Of a DNA stretch of 18,365 bases, positions 6,867-15,230 are shown piece by piece. A model generated the notes under the pieces. It was not told where the DNA came from. It searched no databases and saw nothing but the letters and a program-made list of their open reading frames with translations. Within the stretch, counting starts at the first letter, position 1. Each line of letters begins with the position of its first letter. The DNA comes from Verrucomicrobiota bacterium (GTDB lineage Bacteria > Verrucomicrobiota > Verrucomicrobiae > Limisphaerales > UBA11358): positions 1 to 18,365 of the forward strand of contig JACZKP010000166.1 of NCBI GenBank assembly GCA_014860005.1, read 5' to 3'. Both the position numbers and the translations under genes were made by a program.

Positions 6867-9055
6867 GCGAGTCCGGTGAATTGAGCCTCAGCGCCGTGCG
6901 TCACAAACGCGCGCAGAACCAGTCGGCACTGACCCCGGAACGGTCCCGACACCAACCCCGGGGCTTTCGCAGCGCCCCACCCTCCTCTGCGCCTCCGCCT
7001 CCGCTCCCGGCTGCGACAACCCGCAATCGCTTCAGACTCCCGGTGGATCCTTGGCGACTCATCATGGCGCTCAAGGGCCATGGACACTGGATGCTTTGTT
7101 CAGCGGGCGTACTGGCGGCGCTGGGAATGTTCCTTGGTTACGTCTGTTCCAGTTACAGCGCACGCGTGACACTCATCTCGCGCGATGCGTCCGCACCTTT
7201 CGCTGACGGACTGGAAGGCGGAGCCTATCAACCACGTGAGCTTGCGGCGCAGACACTCGTGAATTTGATGCAGTCCCCGGAATTGCTCCGGCGCGTGACC
7301 GCCAACTCGCAACCGGCAATTTCCGAGGCCAGTCTCCAGCGGCGGGTTCAGGTGGAGACGGTGCCGAACACCGAACTGGTGGCGCTGAGTATTGCCGGCC
7401 GAAACCGTCAGGCGGTTGCCGACCTGGCCAATCTTTACGCCGCCGAAGCGGTGCAGTTGAGCAAGGAATTGCAGACCGCGGATTCAACGCGCCTCAACCA
7501 GTTCTGCCGTGAGAAACTGGCCGCGCTTGATCAGGAACTTCAGCAGGCTGGCGTTGAACTCGTGAAATTCCAGGCGGGTGCCCGCTTGATTGATCCCGAC
7601 GCGGAGAAGCAAACCTACGTCCGGCACCTCGGCGAAATTCTGTCCCGCGCCGATAACGCCCGCATTGAAGCCGAACTCGTAGGACTCCAAGTCGCCGCGC
7701 TGCAACAGGAACTGGCCCAACAGAATCCCCTCGCGCAGAAGCTGCAGGTTGCCCGGAACAAACTTACGGATTTGCTTGGGCGAATGACGGAGGCGCATCC
7801 TACTGTGCAAAGCCAACGGTCGGAAATTGCCGAACTTGAGAAACAAATTGCGGCGAGCGGTACGGACGCCCAGCCTGCGGCGAAGTTCAGCGAGAACCCG
7901 CTGGCCACCACGCTCTATCTGCGCTTGATGGATTTGCAGACCCGCCAAGTCACGCTGCGGACGGAATTGCAGGAACTGACCCGCCTTCAACAATCTCTGC
8001 AGGATCGGGTGGCCGGCGTTTCCGCGCTGGGTTTGCGGTATGCCAACCTGAAGGCGCAGATCGAGGGCTTGCAGCGAAGCCGCGCCATGCTCGCCAGTCG
8101 TCAGCGCGAGGCGCAACTGCACGAGGACAACGCGCAGGGTTATTATCGGGTGTTCGCGGCCGCGACTCCCGAGGCGATTGACACGATGGCGCGGTGGCAT
8201 GCGGGAATTTTGGCGGCATTGGCCGGCCTGGTAATCGGGGTGCTGGGCGCAGGCCTTGCCATTGTTGGCCTCGAAATCACTGACCGCCGTTTGAAAACTG
8301 CAGCGGACATCGAACAGGTCACCGGCCTGCCGGTACTGGAGACGCTGGGTGATCTAAAGACCATGTCGGCCGCAGAGCAGGAAGCCTGGGCCTTTCGCGC
8401 GTGGACTGCCATTTCCGGGCAACTGAATGCCTCACCAAACCAAGGCCTCGTCTGCGGATTCATTTCATCCAGAGAAGGTGAAGGCCGTTCGACGTGGATC
8501 AAGCTGTTGGTCAACGCCGCCAGCCAGCGCGGGCTGCGCGTGTTGACGGCGGCCGCACACGCCTCCGCGAGTTCCTCCACAAGTAAACCAGCGGCCGCAA
8601 CTGAGATCGCAGCGAAGAAGCCAGTCCGGGATTGGAATTATCCTGCCGGCGATCCCCAAAGTGAGTTTCCGCTGCAAGCGCAGACCACGCCCCTGCAGAC
8701 TTCCATTTCGCCCGCAGAGATTGCTCATCAATTCACCGGCTCGAATGCGCCCCTGACCGCGCACATTCCTTTGCCGGGCTGGGCGGGGAACCTCGAACGC
8801 CGGAAGCAATGGCAGAAAGCACTGGCGCACTGGCGGACTGTGGATAACCTCGTCCTGTTGGTCGAGTTGCCGCCGGCATCGGTGCCAGAGGCGGTATTGC
8901 TCGCGGAAAGCCTGCCGCAAGTCATCTGGCTGGCGGACAGCGGGAAATCCCACTCACGCGTGGTACGCCAGCAGTTGGAAACCCTGCGGCACGCGCAGTG
9001 CCGGCTGGTCGGCGCGGTCCTGAATCACGAACCCAAACCGGTTTTTGCACTATGA
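6863..9055 (+). CDS. Wzz/Wzc-like polysaccharide co-polymerase with degenerate kinase domain
   Basis: A 730-residue inner-membrane polysaccharide co-polymerase. Order: a basic, proline-rich cytosolic tail (1-65, with PPSSAPPPPLPAA), TM1 (about 76-98), a long periplasmic alpha-helical coiled-coil domain (about 150-435, repeated Leu/Gln/Glu heptads), TM2 (about 445-468, followed by EITDRRLKTAADIEQVTGLPVL), and a C-terminal cytoplasmic domain. That last domain sits where Wzc-type proteins carry a BY tyrosine kinase, but its motifs are eroded. The P-loop reads SSREGEGRST, with R542 where the invariant lysine should be. No Walker A' (the I-D-x-D type strand after about residue 550) is seen, and the Walker B-like VLLVELPP lacks its aspartate. 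The C-terminus (HEPKPVFAL) has no tyrosine cluster. It is therefore probably a pseudokinase or a pure chain-length regulator. It overlaps the ATPase and the next gene by 4 bases each. Confidence 0.88.
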   Translation: MSESGELSLSAVRHKRAQNQSALTPERSRHQPRGFRSAPPSSAPPPPLPAATTRNRFRLPVDPWRLIMALKGHGHWMLCSAGVLAALGMFLGYVCSSYSARVTLISRDASAPFADGLEGGAYQPRELAAQTLVNLMQSPELLRRVTANSQPAISEASLQRRVQVETVPNTELVALSIAGRNRQAVADLANLYAAEAVQLSKELQTADSTRLNQFCREKLAALDQELQQAGVELVKFQAGARLIDPDAEKQTYVRHLGEILSRADNARIEAELVGLQVAALQQELAQQNPLAQKLQVARNKLTDLLGRMTEAHPTVQSQRSEIAELEKQIAASGTDAQPAAKFSENPLATTLYLRLMDLQTRQVTLRTELQELTRLQQSLQDRVAGVSALGLRYANLKAQIEGLQRSRAMLASRQREAQLHEDNAQGYYRVFAAATPEAIDTMARWHAGILAALAGLVIGVLGAGLAIVGLEITDRRLKTAADIEQVTGLPVLETLGDLKTMSAAEQEAWAFRAWTAISGQLNASPNQGLVCGFISSREGEGRSTWIKLLVNAASQRGLRVLTAAAHASASSSTSKPAAATEIAAKKPVRDWNYPAGDPQSEFPLQAQTTPLQTSISPAEIAHQFTGSNAPLTAHIPLPGWAGNLERRKQWQKALAHWRTVDNLVLLVELPPASVPEAVLLAESLPQVIWLADSGKSHSRVVRQQLETLRHAQCRLVGAVLNHEPKPVFAL

Positions 9056-10074
9056 ACACACGACTCATTCCCCGAGCCGGCGTCGCCGGCCTCATCCTGT
9101 TGTTTGCCGCCGTCCCTGCGCGTGCGGAAGACGACGCATCGGCAAAAGTCTCCCTCTCCGCCGTTTCCAATCCCGGCAAGCGGGCCAAATGGCAGGAACG
9201 ACTAACGCTGGGTTCGGGCGACACGCTTGATTTTTCATTACTCGAAGCGCCCGACCTGGCGCGCAAGGGCGTGGTTGTTGGCCCGGATGGCCGAGTGACC
9301 TTCCTGCAGGCCGAGAACATCATGGCCGCCGGACTGACAATTGATGAACTGCGGGCCAAATTTGACGAGCAGTTGAGCAAGTATTACCGCAGCCCACGCA
9401 CCATCATCACGCCTGTGGCATACAACAGTAAGCGGTATTTTGTCCTCGGCACGGTGGCGAACAAGGGCGTGTTTCCGCTGAACCGGCCCACGACAGTCAT
9501 TGAGGCGATTGCGCAAGCCGGCGGGCTGGAGATCGGTCTGTTTGAGCGAAGCACCGTTGAGCTTGCCGATTTGGGACGAAGCTTCCTCATACGCAACGGG
9601 GAGCGCCTGGCAGTGGATTTCGAGAAGTTGTTTCAGCGCGGCGATTTATCGCAGAACATCGCCATCGAACCGGACGACTACATGTACTTTGCCTCGGCGG
9701 AGGCCAACCAGATCTACGTGCTGGGCGAAGTCGCCAACCCGGGGGTGTTGGCATTCGCGCAGCGGGCCACGGTCATGAGCGCGCTGGCGGCGCGCGGCGG
9801 GTTCACGGACAAGGCCTACAAGAGTCGTGTGCTGGTCGTCCGCGGCTCATTGGACAAGCCCGAAACCTTTGTCATAGACACGACCGACATCCTGGCGGCG
9901 AAGAAACCTGACTTCAAATTGCAGCCCAAGGACATTGTTTACGTTGGCCCCAACCGTTGGTTGCTGGCGGTGGACCTGCTTGACGTCGCCGTGAAGGCTT
10001 TCATCACCAGCATGACTGTCCAAGCGATTAACCAAAACATCGGCCCCTGGATCACCACTCCCATCATCAAGTAA
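9052..10074 (+). CDS. Wza-like polysaccharide export protein, SLBB, Sec-secreted
   Basis: A 340-residue exported protein of the polysaccharide biosynthesis/export (Wza, OMA) family. The start at ATG 9052 overlaps the preceding stop (ATGA) and opens a standard Sec signal peptide: basic start, hydrophobic core AGVAGLILLFAAV, cleavage predicted after ARA at residue 25. The Poly_export domain follows (about 50-130): LGSGDTLDFSLLEAPDL, then VGPDGRVTFLQAENI. Next come two SLBB-type beta-grasp repeats, KRYFVLGTVANKGVFPL... (about 138-190) and QIYVLGEVANPGVLAF... (about 220-285). The C-terminal LDVAVKAFITSMTVQAINQN is amphipathic or hydrophobic and could contribute to an outer-membrane helix. It is not a lipoprotein: there is no lipobox cysteine, unlike the next gene. 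Its likely role is a periplasm-spanning export channel or an adaptor within it. The neighbouring co-polymerase and second Wza-like gene support that. Confidence 0.9.
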   Translation: MNTRLIPRAGVAGLILLFAAVPARAEDDASAKVSLSAVSNPGKRAKWQERLTLGSGDTLDFSLLEAPDLARKGVVVGPDGRVTFLQAENIMAAGLTIDELRAKFDEQLSKYYRSPRTIITPVAYNSKRYFVLGTVANKGVFPLNRPTTVIEAIAQAGGLEIGLFERSTVELADLGRSFLIRNGERLAVDFEKLFQRGDLSQNIAIEPDDYMYFASAEANQIYVLGEVANPGVLAFAQRATVMSALAARGGFTDKAYKSRVLVVRGSLDKPETFVIDTTDILAAKKPDFKLQPKDIVYVGPNRWLLAVDLLDVAVKAFITSMTVQAINQNIGPWITTPIIK

Positions 10075-10075
10075 C

Positions 10076-11161
10076 ATGAAAACTCTCCTCGGTTTGCTTT
10101 CAGTTGGATGCCTGCTGGCATTCATCACCGGTTGTGCCAGCGGACCGCGCATTGACGCCCGCAGCCAAACCACCACTTTTACGGCGGCCACCGTAACGAA
10201 TGACTTGAACCCGGGACTTCTAAAACCGGGAAATGGTTTCTTTATGCTAGGGCCCGGCGACCAGATTGAGATCGAAATCATCGGGACTCCACTATCGCGA
10301 CAGACTGTTACCGTTGGCCCGGACGGCAGAGTTTACTTCAACATCCTACCGGGCCTGGATGTCTGGGGATTGACACTGTCGCAAACTAAATCGCTCCTGG
10401 AGAATGAACTCGCAAATTACTTCACTGCGGTCAGCGTTTCCATGACGCTGCAAGCCGTCGCCAGCAAACACGTATGGGTCCTGGGTCGGCTGAACAGGCC
10501 CGGCATCTATCCGATAGCAGGACCGACCACCCTTCTGGAATCCATCGCTATGGCCGGCGGCACGGCACGCTCGTTGTCCGATGTCACAACGCAGGAACTG
10601 GCGGATTTGCGGCACAGCTTCGTCGTACGGGAGGGCAATTTTCTGCCGGTGGACTTCCATCGCCTGCTGCACGAGGGCGACATGACTCAGAACATCTACC
10701 TGCAAGCGGACGATTTCGTCTATGTGCCCTCGTCGCTATCTCAGGAAGTTTACGTATTTGGTTCCGTGAGGTTTCCGCGCGCACTGCCATTTTCAGACCG
10801 GATGACGCTGCTTTCAGCCATCGCGAACACGTCCGGACCGCAGAACTATGATTGGCTGGCGCTGGGTGATCCAGGGCCGTTCACGAAAGATGCGTATCTG
10901 TCGCATATCGCGATCGTGCGCGGCTCGCTGGCGACCCCGCAGATTGCAGTGGTGGATTACAATGAGATTGTCAAGGGTCGTGCATCCGATGTGCGGCTCG
11001 AACCAGGTGATATCATTTACGTACCCAACTCACCCTACACGCAGCTTAAACGCTATGTGAACTTGATCTTAAACAGTTTCGTCGTGACCATCGCAGCGAA
11101 TGAAGGTACTCGTGCAGGTGGTGGCGCAGAAAACGTGGGGGTGAGTGTGCCCGTTAATTAA
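10076..11161 (+). CDS. Wza-like polysaccharide export lipoprotein, SLBB
   Basis: A 361-residue second member of the Wza/OMA family, starting one base after the stop of the first (TAAcATG). The N-terminus [20 protein letters not shown] is a lipoprotein signal with the acylated cysteine at C20 (I-T-G-C), so it is anchored in the outer membrane. The Poly_export domain (about 52-125) begins [17 protein letters not shown] and continues [15 protein letters not shown]. Two SLBB repeats follow: [16 protein letters not shown]... and [17 protein letters not shown].... The C-terminal [20 protein letters not shown] is a plausible amphipathic barrel helix like that of Wza. Paralogous tandem copies, one lipidated and one not, suggest either a hetero-oligomeric channel or a division between outer-membrane pore and periplasmic extension. 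No clear terminator was found in the 151 bases before rpoD. Confidence 0.9.
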   Translation: MKTLLGLLSVGCLLAFITGCASGPRIDARSQTTTFTAATVTNDLNPGLLKPGNGFFMLGPGDQIEIEIIGTPLSRQTVTVGPDGRVYFNILPGLDVWGLTLSQTKSLLENELANYFTAVSVSMTLQAVASKHVWVLGRLNRPGIYPIAGPTTLLESIAMAGGTARSLSDVTTQELADLRHSFVVREGNFLPVDFHRLLHEGDMTQNIYLQADDFVYVPSSLSQEVYVFGSVRFPRALPFSDRMTLLSAIANTSGPQNYDWLALGDPGPFTKDAYLSHIAIVRGSLATPQIAVVDYNEIVKGRASDVRLEPGDIIYVPNSPYTQLKRYVNLILNSFVVTIAANEGTRAGGGAENVGVSVPVN

Positions 11162-11238
11162 TCCGGTTTGCGAATGGCGCCCAAACCTGCCGACACAGCC
11201 GTCGAGAAGGGTTCCATGTCAAAGCGCACTTTCATCCC

Positions 11239-11267
11239 TTGACGGTGGTGAACTGGCTTCCCATATT
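11239..11267 (+). promoter_or_regulatory. Candidate sigma-70 promoter of rpoD
   Basis: TTGACG (11239-11244), a 17-base spacer and CATATT (11262-11267): a five of six -35 and a four of six -10 at ideal spacing, about 45 bases ahead of the rpoD start codon. A weaker overlapping alternative is TTGCAG (11266-11271) with GATAAA (11289-11294). It was found by eye. Confidence 0.4.
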
Positions 11268-11312
11268 GCAGCCTCAATTTGCGAGTCAGATAAACTAGTG
11301 TGTTGTGTCATT

Positions 11313-13142
11313 ATGTCTAAGTCGAAGGTTCGCAGTTCGGCGACGAAATCCGCCAATAGAAAAGCCAGCCGAGCAGTTGCCGGGAAATCGAACCGCTTGT
11401 CCCGAAGAGTCACCCGAAACGCGCGCTCCACCGGCAAGGGTTCCCCGATAACGAACGGCACGCCGAGTTCCCCCCATGCGGTGGCCCCAACCCAGATTCA
11501 GCCGTTGAACCGGGCCACTCCTGCGGATATCGCGGAGAGGATCAAGGAACTCGTCCGCCTGGCGCAGGAGCAGGGTTACCTCACCCATGGCGACATCAAC
11601 GACGCCCTGCCGGACAGCTTGATCCCGCCGGAAGAGATGGACGATATCTATATCAAGCTCCGCAATCTGGAAATCGAGATCGTTGATCAGGCAGAAGTGG
11701 ATCGCGTCAAGCAACCGGAAGCGGAGGAGGAAGAGGACAAGACGCGGCTGGATATTCTGGACGATCCTGTTCGCATGTATCTCAAGCAAATGGGCCAGGT
11801 GCCGTTGCTGACGCGCGAGCAGGAAGTCGAAATCTCCAAACGAATTGAGGATGCCGATAACGAAGTCAAGCGGATCATTTACGGTCTTGGATTTGCCGGT
11901 AAGGAACACATCGCACTGGCGGAGAAGTTGATTGCCGAACCGCCCAAGGAGCGCTTCGACCGGGTGGTCATTGACAAGAAAGTTGACAGCCGCGACCAAT
12001 ACCTACGGGCCCTGCGCAAATGGATCAAGCAGGTGCGCGCCGTGGACCACATGGTGGACGCGAAATTCGCCGCCTGGCAAAGCGCAACGGCCAAGCTCCG
12101 CCGCGACCGCGCCCTGACGGCGTTTAAGAAGCTGGACCAAAAACTCCAGGGCACGTTTGGCAAATTCTACTACAAACAGAAAGTCATCGAGGAGATGGCG
12201 ATGGTGGCTGAGAACATTCACGACAAAATCCAGCTAAGCCTGCGCGTCATCAAGGAGTGGGAGCCGCACCGCAAATCTCCCCAAGCCCAGGCCATCATCC
12301 AGTCCGAAGAGCGAAAGATCAAAGCGCTGGAGGAATTCGTGCGCATGCCCTGGCAGGATTATCTCAAAGCTTACGATCAACTCAAACTCTTCGCCGCCCG
12401 CGCGCATCAGGCCAAGTCGGAAATGGTCGAGGCCAACCTGCGGCTGGTCATATCCATTGCCAAGAAATACACCAACCGCGGACTTTCGTTTCTCGACCTG
12501 ATCCAGGAAGGCAACATGGGATTGATGAAGGCAGTCGAGAAATTCGAGTACCGCCGCGGCTACAAGTTCTCCACCTATGCCACCTGGTGGATTCGCCAGG
12601 CCATCACCCGCTCCATTGCGGATCAGGCCCGCACCATTCGCATCCCAGTCCACATGATCGAAACGATCAACAGACTGATGCGTATTCAAAAGCGGTTGTT
12701 GCAGGACTATGGCCGGGAACCAACCCCTGAGGAGATTGCCGACGAAATCGAACTGGCGGTGGACCGCGTACGCGCCGTCTTGAAAATGGCCCAACAACCG
12801 ATTTCCTTGCAGTCGCCCGTAGGCGACGGTGAAGACACCAGCTTCGGCGATTTCATCGAGGATAAGGCCACGGAAAGCCCTTCCGACATGACCAGTTTCA
12901 GTTTGCTCAAAGACAAGTTGGGCGATGTGCTGTCCAGCCTGACGGAACGCGAGCGCAAGGTGCTGGAGCAGCGCTTTGGATTGGGCGACGGTTATTCCCG
13001 AACACTCGAAGAAGTCGGCAAACAATTTCGCGTCACGCGCGAGCGCATCCGGCAGATTGAGGCCAAGGCCCTGCGCAAAATGCGGCATCCGACGCGCATT
13101 CGGCAACTGCACGGTTTCCTGGAAATAGAGGAAATCGAATAA
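11313..13142 (+). CDS. rpoD: Primary RNA polymerase sigma factor RpoD (sigma-70)
   Basis: A 609-residue primary-type sigma factor. The start is ATG 11313 ([20 protein letters not shown]). Earlier in-frame codons run into the preceding intergenic DNA, and no good Shine-Dalgarno is visible, so the exact start is moderately certain. A Lys/Arg/Ser-rich leader of about 75 residues precedes region 1.1 ([20 protein letters not shown]). Then come region 1.2 ([20 protein letters not shown]), a non-conserved insert of roughly 150 residues, and region 2 ([20 protein letters not shown], then [16 protein letters not shown] for -10 recognition and melting). Region 3 ([13 protein letters not shown]) and region 4 follow ([20 protein letters not shown]; the -35 helix is [20 protein letters not shown]). 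The presence of region 1.1 and the insert marks it as a housekeeping sigma rather than an alternative one. The N-terminal basic tail is longer than in E. coli RpoD. Confidence 0.93.
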   Translation: MSKSKVRSSATKSANRKASRAVAGKSNRLSRRVTRNARSTGKGSPITNGTPSSPHAVAPTQIQPLNRATPADIAERIKELVRLAQEQGYLTHGDINDALPDSLIPPEEMDDIYIKLRNLEIEIVDQAEVDRVKQPEAEEEEDKTRLDILDDPVRMYLKQMGQVPLLTREQEVEISKRIEDADNEVKRIIYGLGFAGKEHIALAEKLIAEPPKERFDRVVIDKKVDSRDQYLRALRKWIKQVRAVDHMVDAKFAAWQSATAKLRRDRALTAFKKLDQKLQGTFGKFYYKQKVIEEMAMVAENIHDKIQLSLRVIKEWEPHRKSPQAQAIIQSEERKIKALEEFVRMPWQDYLKAYDQLKLFAARAHQAKSEMVEANLRLVISIAKKYTNRGLSFLDLIQEGNMGLMKAVEKFEYRRGYKFSTYATWWIRQAITRSIADQARTIRIPVHMIETINRLMRIQKRLLQDYGREPTPEEIADEIELAVDRVRAVLKMAQQPISLQSPVGDGEDTSFGDFIEDKATESPSDMTSFSLLKDKLGDVLSSLTERERKVLEQRFGLGDGYSRTLEEVGKQFRVTRERIRQIEAKALRKMRHPTRIRQLHGFLEIEEIE

Positions 13143-13371
13143 TCCCGCTGCGCTTCCCCGTCCTCGATCGCCGGCTCGCCGACCAATTTGCCAAACCACC
13201 AGCAAATCCGGTTTCGATACGACAATGCCTCCGCCAACCAAAGGAAGTTTTGGGCACCAGCAGGATTCCAATTTCATGAGATGGCAAAATGGCAAGGAAT
13301 GTTCGAAGAATGCCCAATTCCAATTTGCGACCCACCAATTGACGAGCAACCAATAGACGAGGCATCAAGCT

Positions 13372-14131
13372 GTGATTTTTCAAAGTCGCAAACAACCGCG
13401 GACCAGCCGCAGCCGATGGGCCTTCCACGCTCATCGAGTTGCTCGTGGTGATTGCCATCATCGCCATTCTCGCCGCCATGCTGTTGCCGGCGCTGGCCAA
13501 AGCCAAACAGAAGGCGTTTCAGGCGAACTGTACCAGCAACCTCAGGCAACTGGCACTCGCCATCTCCATGTACGCCGGCGACAACAACGATACCCTCCCC
13601 GGTCCTTGCTGGACTGGCATGTTCTGCACGTATCAAGACACCTCTCCCACCAGTCCCAGCAACCCCAATCGCTACAACGGGTCACTCGCCGCTTATCTCA
13701 CCCCCTATCTGGGAATTCCTGCACCACCGATTGCTCCGAACCTTCGCACCGCCGTCGTCGCCATCTGCCCGGCGTCCTTTCGCGTCCTGCCAAAAACAAC
13801 CCCCAGCCCGCCCTTGAATGTGCCGGTCAGCTATTTTTCGCTCAGCACTATCACCAATGATCCGCCTGTGGGGAACGACCTGTTGCTGTATCCCTTTGGG
13901 CGGCCCAACACCCCTTTCGCTCCGAACAAGAAAACCAGTGCCATCAAGCGACCCTCGGATTCATGGGCCATGACCGATTGCGACGTGCAACTGCTGACGA
14001 GCTTTGGAATTACCTCCGCCACCTACCAAAACTACATCCCTCGAGAACCTGTCCACGGCAGCAAAAAATCAGCGCTGCGACAGTATCTCTATTTTGACTG
14101 GAGTGTCCGCTCAAGGAGAACACCGCTCTAA
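13372..14131 (+). pseudogene. Prepilin-type (H-X9-DG-like) protein, frameshifted in its leader
   Basis: Two frames join to make one recognisable protein. From GTG 13372 the leader reads [18 protein letters not shown], and after one extra C (in TTCC, about 13423-13426) the next frame continues [18 protein letters not shown], then [17 protein letters not shown]. Removing one base restores the canonical prepilin signal [10 protein letters not shown] with E at +5. The remaining 230 or so residues are a pseudopilin-like globular region ([20 protein letters not shown]...) ending [20 protein letters not shown]. That ending resembles the H-X9-DG tail of the large Verrucomicrobia/Planctomycetes prepilin-like family, with W in place of G after the aspartate. 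The protein would be an inner-membrane-processed, secreted type II pseudopilin-like product. As written, the frame downstream of the lesion has only a TTG at 13439, inside the hydrophobic helix and without a signal. This is either a real +1 frameshift or a sequencing error. Stop at 14129-14131. Confidence 0.75.
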
Positions 14132-14491
14132 GAATCACGAAAAACTCGCTCCTTGGACCACCTAAGCATTGCTGCTAACGCGAGGGAACATCTGCAACAC
14201 ACGCTGACCGTGTCCAGACAGGAATAAGCTTGTCCCCCAAGGCTGCTGGCACAAAATGACCGCCAGCACATATCTCAGCGGTTAGAGCAGGCGACTCATA
14301 ATCGTGGAAGGCAATTTTCCCCTCTCTTGCTCACTCTCTCTCCGGTTAGCAAATGCCGATGAACACTGGCTAAAATCACTCGCGCTTATTTCTCACGCTT
14401 TCTCACTTTGGCTGTATGTCTGATACGTTTCAAACACCAGTCCCGCGAGTCGTACCGCGTGCGTGATCGGAACGCCATCCCCGATGGCAGG
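14132..14491. other. Intergenic stretch with no gene
   Basis: No reading frame with coding character is visible on either strand between the prepilin gene and the transposase fragment. The only recognisable item is the tRNA-like fragment listed separately. The sequence is more AT-rich than the flanking genes from about 14300 to 14450. Confidence 0.6.
14272..14306 (+). pseudogene. tRNA fragment: D-arm and anticodon arm, CAU anticodon
   Basis: The sequence CTCAGCGGTTAGAGCA (D-arm; 14273-14288) is followed by GGCGA-CTCATAA-TCG, a normal anticodon stem and loop with anticodon CAU (loop 14294-14300). The 3' strand of the anticodon stem begins to mispair at TCGTG. No variable loop, T-arm (GGTTCGA type) or acceptor 3' strand follows; it runs into CAATTTTCCCC. 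It resembles the 5' half of bacterial tRNA-Ile2 (CAU) more than the intact CAU tRNA at 15040-15116, so it is not a simple duplicate of that gene. A broken tRNA 5' half is the sort of scar left at integration sites, but no matching att pair is visible. Confidence 0.6.
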
Positions 14492-14669
14492 AGTCGGCCT
14501 GACCTTGGGCGCAGGCGCGGAGGGCATCGGTGCGGAGTTGATAGAAACGGCTCAGGCTGAGGCCCAGTTCGCGTGCGGCGGCTGCGGGTGAAAGCAAATC
14601 GGCGCGCACCTCAGAGAGGAGATGGCGGATCAGCGGTGAGGGGACACGGTGAGCGAGTTGGAGTTTTTC
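14492..14669 (-). pseudogene. N-terminal fragment of a transposase/integrase-like protein
   Basis: On the minus strand one frame reads EKLQLAHRVPSPLIRHLL, then SEVRADLLSPAAAARELGLS, then LSRFYQLRTDALRACAQGQADS, after which similarity to anything recognisable ends. The AAARELGLSLSRFYQL core is a helix-turn-helix of the kind found at the start of DDE integrase-type transposases. The frame lacks its own start codon. An ATG at 14671-14669 is present, but reading from it gives a different frame; inserting one base after ATG would yield M-E-K-L-Q-L. No DDE catalytic domain follows, so it is a remnant. The family name is uncertain. Confidence 0.4.
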
Positions 14670-14728
14670 ATGGCGGCCAGAATAACAGAGGGAAGGTGGA
14701 TTTATCGCATTGCAACTGATCCCGGCAG

Positions 14729-14765
14729 GGCTAGCCGGGCTGGCGCAGGGCCAGCCCGGCTAGCC
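14729..14765. repeat. 16-bp perfect hairpin
   Basis: GGCTAGCCGGGCTGGC (14729-14744) pairs perfectly with GCCAGCCCGGCTAGCC (14750-14765) across a 5-base loop. There is no T-run on either side, so it does not look like a standard rho-independent terminator. Its right arm overlaps the outer end of the 68-bp repeat copy at 14763, and the second copy of that repeat at 17372-17439 lacks it. Confidence 0.8.
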
Positions 14766-14830
14766 GTTTATCAGGCTTCAGACGGCGCTCAGGTTGCGTC
14801 CCCGCAGAGCCCTAGCCTCCGCTGAAGCAA
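14763..14830 (+). repeat. 68-bp palindromic repeat, copy A (inverted relative to copy B)
   Basis: It runs from GCCGTTTATCAGGCTTCAG to CCTCCGCTGAAGCAA. It matches the reverse complement of 17372-17439 at 62 of 68 positions by manual alignment. Each copy has internal complementary ends (GCTTCAG/CTGAAGC, with CGG/CCG just inside), so it can fold into a stem around a G/C-rich core (GGTTGCGTCCCCGCAG). It behaves like a REP or MITE-type intergenic element. No transposase for it is present. Confidence 0.8.
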
Positions 14831-14888
14831 GGACAGTTTCACCCTCCCCACTGTCCACGCAAGCTGATGTCAGCCCCCGTCGGAATAT

Positions 14889-14936
14889 TCCAGTTTTGAT
14901 CGCACAAACCTTTCCAGTTTTGATCGCCCCACGACA
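14889..14936 (-). mobile_element. IS21-like element tip, copy A
   Basis: On the minus strand the tip reads TGTCGTGG (14936-14929). It is followed by two internal repeats GCGATCAAAACTGGA (14927-14913 and 14903-14889) spaced 24 bases apart. Multiple short subterminal repeats behind a TG tip are a hallmark of IS21-family ends. The element body would extend toward lower coordinates, but no istA/istB genes are present, only a solo end. The family assignment is inference from end architecture. Confidence 0.5.
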
Positions 14937-15039
14937 CAGCCTACGCCCCATTGCGACTTCGTTCGTGTGGCTGCCACACAATCTGTCAATTTCCAGAATG
15001 AGCGATGGATGAAGGCAAGCGTGGGCGGCTTGGTGGGAT

Positions 15040-15116
15040 TGGTGGGCCTGCTCGGACTTGAACCGAGAACCAAAGCATTATGAGTGCTCTGCTCTAACCA
15101 ATTGAGCTACAGGCCC
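15040..15116 (-). tRNA. tRNA with CAU anticodon (Ile2 or elongator Met)
   Basis: This is a complete 77-base cloverleaf on the minus strand. The acceptor GGGCCTG/CAGGCCC has 7 of 7 pairs. D-arm: GCTC-AATTGGTTA-GAGC. Anticodon arm: GAGCA-CTCATAA-TGCTT, with anticodon CAT at 15082-15080. Variable loop: TGGTT. T-arm: CTCGG-TTCAAGT-CCGAG. The discriminator is A, and CCA is genomically encoded (15042-15040). CAU tRNAs with a CTCATAA loop are either elongator tRNA-Met or tRNA-Ile whose C34 is converted to lysidine by TilS; sequence alone does not settle this. The three Met-initiator G-C pairs in the anticodon stem are absent, so it is not tRNA-fMet. Just beyond its 3' end the octamer TTGGTGGG is repeated (15030-15037 and 15039-15046), which might mark an old integration footprint. 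Confidence 0.95.
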
Positions 15117-15230
15117 ACGGCGATATGGTTGCAGAAGCAACAGCAACTTTCAATAGCAGAGCCAAAAAGGAGATGCAACACGCGCCGCGCCTCGAACCAA
15201 AAGCATGAACAAGGGTTTTCAATTTCGGAT

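Noticed and set aside
12234..13349. Long minus-strand open frame (371 codons) opposite rpoD
   Set aside because: It is antisense to a clear sigma factor and shows no domain; it is open because of the codon bias of rpoD.
13188..13451. Short plus-strand frame before the prepilin gene, with PIDEQ/PIDEA repeats
   Set aside because: The repeats come from a 15-base tandem duplication (CCAATWGACGAG at 13335 and 13350) in AT-rich intergenic DNA; there is no ribosome binding site or homology.
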